Of a DNA stretch of 5,985 nt, positions 4,979 through 5,985 are shown one piece after another. Numbering within the stretch: position 1 is the first letter of the stretch; every line of letters begins with the position of its first letter. The position numbers and the translations under genes were made by a program. Source of the DNA: Pseudomonadota bacterium (GTDB taxonomy: Bacteria > Pseudomonadota > Gammaproteobacteria > Steroidobacterales > Steroidobacteraceae). The stretch lies in the NCBI GenBank assembly GCA_021817875.1, contig JAKAFQ010000279.1:1-5985 (forward strand). Direction: 5' to 3'. The notes below the pieces were generated by a model. The model did no database searches. It was not told the DNA's origin and saw only the letters and a list, made by a program, of their open reading frames with translations.

Positions 4979-5985
4979 TGGGCTTCTTCGCGACCTTCAG
5001 CGCCTGGCTCGATGCGATTCTCAGCAATTACATCGGCACCAACACCGCGCGAATGGCGACGATTCTCGAGCCCGCGATCGTGGTGCTTGCGGCGCTTTAC
5101 GTGATGATCTGGGGGTATCTCCTGCTCACCGGCAAGCTCGAGGAGCCGTTCGTGAGCGGGGTGAAGCGCCTCATCACGCTCGCAGTCATCTTGGGCGTAT
5201 CGCTACACCTGTGGCTCTACAACTCAGTGATCGTCGACACCTTCTTCCGGGCGCCGGCGGAGCTCGCCGCGAACCTCATCGGGGCGTACAACCCCGTGAC
5301 CATCATCGATCAGATCCTCTTCACCGGCGGGGATGCGGCAACGCTCCTCCTGCAGAAGGGGGGATTTCTCAACGGGGATCTTTCCTACACCATCGCAGGG
5401 TACGTGGTGTACCTGGTCGTCGGGTTCACCGCGCTCTATGCGATGTTCTTGCTCGCGCTTGCGAAGATCGCGCTCTCGATTTTACTCGCCCTCGGCCCCT
5501 TCTTCATCGCGCTCCTCTTCTTTGATACGACCAAGCGCTTCTTCGAGTCCTGGATCGCGCAGATGGCGAACTACGCCTTCATCACGATCTTGACCATCCT
5601 GGTCGCCTCGCTCCTGATGGGGATCGTCGTGACCGCAGCCCAGCAGGCGGCCGCCCGCGGCGGTGGGATTCAGATCGCGGACGCCGTGCGGGTGTGTCTC
5701 GCCGCGGGCCTCACCCTTCTCGTCATGCGCCAGGTCATGCCGATAGCCGCAGGCCTTGCAAGTGGCCTTGCGCTGAGTTCCTTCGGCGCGGTGAGCGCGC
5801 TGGTGGCCTGGGGCCTTGGCAGGCTCAGCTCGAGTGGCGGGCAGTTCGGCCGGGGTCTTTTCGATCGCGAGACGACGCGGTGGGATTCGTTGAGCCGTAA
5901 GGCTGGTTTTTATGTCAATCGCGGCGTTCGCGGGACCGCCTCGAGCACGAGGCGCCTTGCGCGCGCAGCGCGACCGAACACGATC
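4978..5985 (+). CDS. virB6: VirB6/TrbL-family polytopic membrane protein, 3'-truncated by window edge
   Basis: Multi-spanning inner-membrane protein that contacts the substrate on its path through the type IV channel. The ATG at 4978 overlaps the TAA of the eex-like gene (TAATG), and the frame stays open for 336 codons to the window end with no stop. Hydrophobic segments lie at about 30-50, 64-82, 138-160, 162-182, 198-221 and 237-280. The block ALGPFFIALLFFDTTKRFFESW (171-192) is the most conserved part of TrbL/VirB6 proteins and includes the conserved Trp (W192). RQVMPIAAGLASG (251-263) is also typical. After residue 290 the protein becomes polar and Arg-rich, as expected for a cytoplasmic tail. 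VirB6 proteins are often 300-380 residues, so probably only a short tail is missing. Confidence 0.93.
   Translation, partial: MGFFATFSAWLDAILSNYIGTNTARMATILEPAIVVLAALYVMIWGYLLLTGKLEEPFVSGVKRLITLAVILGVSLHLWLYNSVIVDTFFRAPAELAANLIGAYNPVTIIDQILFTGGDAATLLLQKGGFLNGDLSYTIAGYVVYLVVGFTALYAMFLLALAKIALSILLALGPFFIALLFFDTTKRFFESWIAQMANYAFITILTILVASLLMGIVVTAAQQAAARGGGIQIADAVRVCLAAGLTLLVMRQVMPIAAGLASGLALSSFGAVSALVAWGLGRLSSSGGQFGRGLFDRETTRWDSLSRKAGFYVNRGVRGTASSTRRLARAARPNTI

Noticed and set aside
1..5985. CRISPR array, tRNA or rRNA genes, insertion sequence ends, replication origin
   Set aside because: No spaced repeats, RNA-gene-like sequences, transposase coding, terminal repeats or iteron clusters were seen; almost the whole window is coding on one strand.

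Overview
The window is a run of genes for a P-type (VirB/pKM101-like) type IV secretion system, all on the + strand, preceded by the 3' part of an unrelated methyltransferase gene. The DNA is GC-rich, and codon third positions are mostly G or C. Protein families, inner-membrane/periplasmic signals and strong Shine-Dalgarno sites all fit a Gram-negative Pseudomonadota (proteobacterial) host, probably beta/gamma-like. I cannot name the genus, nor say from this stretch alone whether it lies on a plasmid, an integrative conjugative element or a chromosomal island.

Layout: (1) 2-562, class I SAM-dependent methyltransferase, cut off at its N-terminus by the window edge. (2) 563-735, an AT-richer 173-base gap with a 12-bp palindrome, a weak promoter candidate and an inverted repeat around the virB2 start; it most likely holds the control region of the secretion operon. 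(3) 736-1035 virB2 (pilin), 1042-1440 virB3, 1437-3905 virB4 (ATPase), 3930-4643 virB5 (pilus-tip protein), 4655-4978 a small EexN-like entry-exclusion lipoprotein, and 4978-5985 virB6, which runs off the right edge. Spacing is tight throughout: a 4-base overlap between virB3 and virB4, a 1-base overlap between eex and virB6, and gaps of 6, 24 and 11 bases elsewhere. This indicates one polycistronic unit.

How the genes work together: VirB2 and VirB5 build the pilus shaft and tip. VirB3, VirB4 and VirB6 form the inner-membrane platform that extracts pilin and moves substrate. The Eex-like lipoprotein should stop cells that already carry the element from receiving it again. The order virB5-eex-virB6 matches pKM101 traC-eex-traD, which argues for a DNA-conjugation machine rather than a purely protein-secreting system. 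virB1 is not between the methyltransferase and virB2. virB7-virB11, the coupling protein and the relaxase are not in view.

The points most worth a second look are: a shared C-terminal motif (G-[VI]-G-S-L-R-x-L-x-P-L-x-[LV]-P) in the adjacent VirB5 and Eex-like proteins; an Ala at the expected Walker B Asp position of VirB4; an extended tail on VirB3; several GC-rich inverted repeats; and the fact that both window ends fall exactly on GATC.
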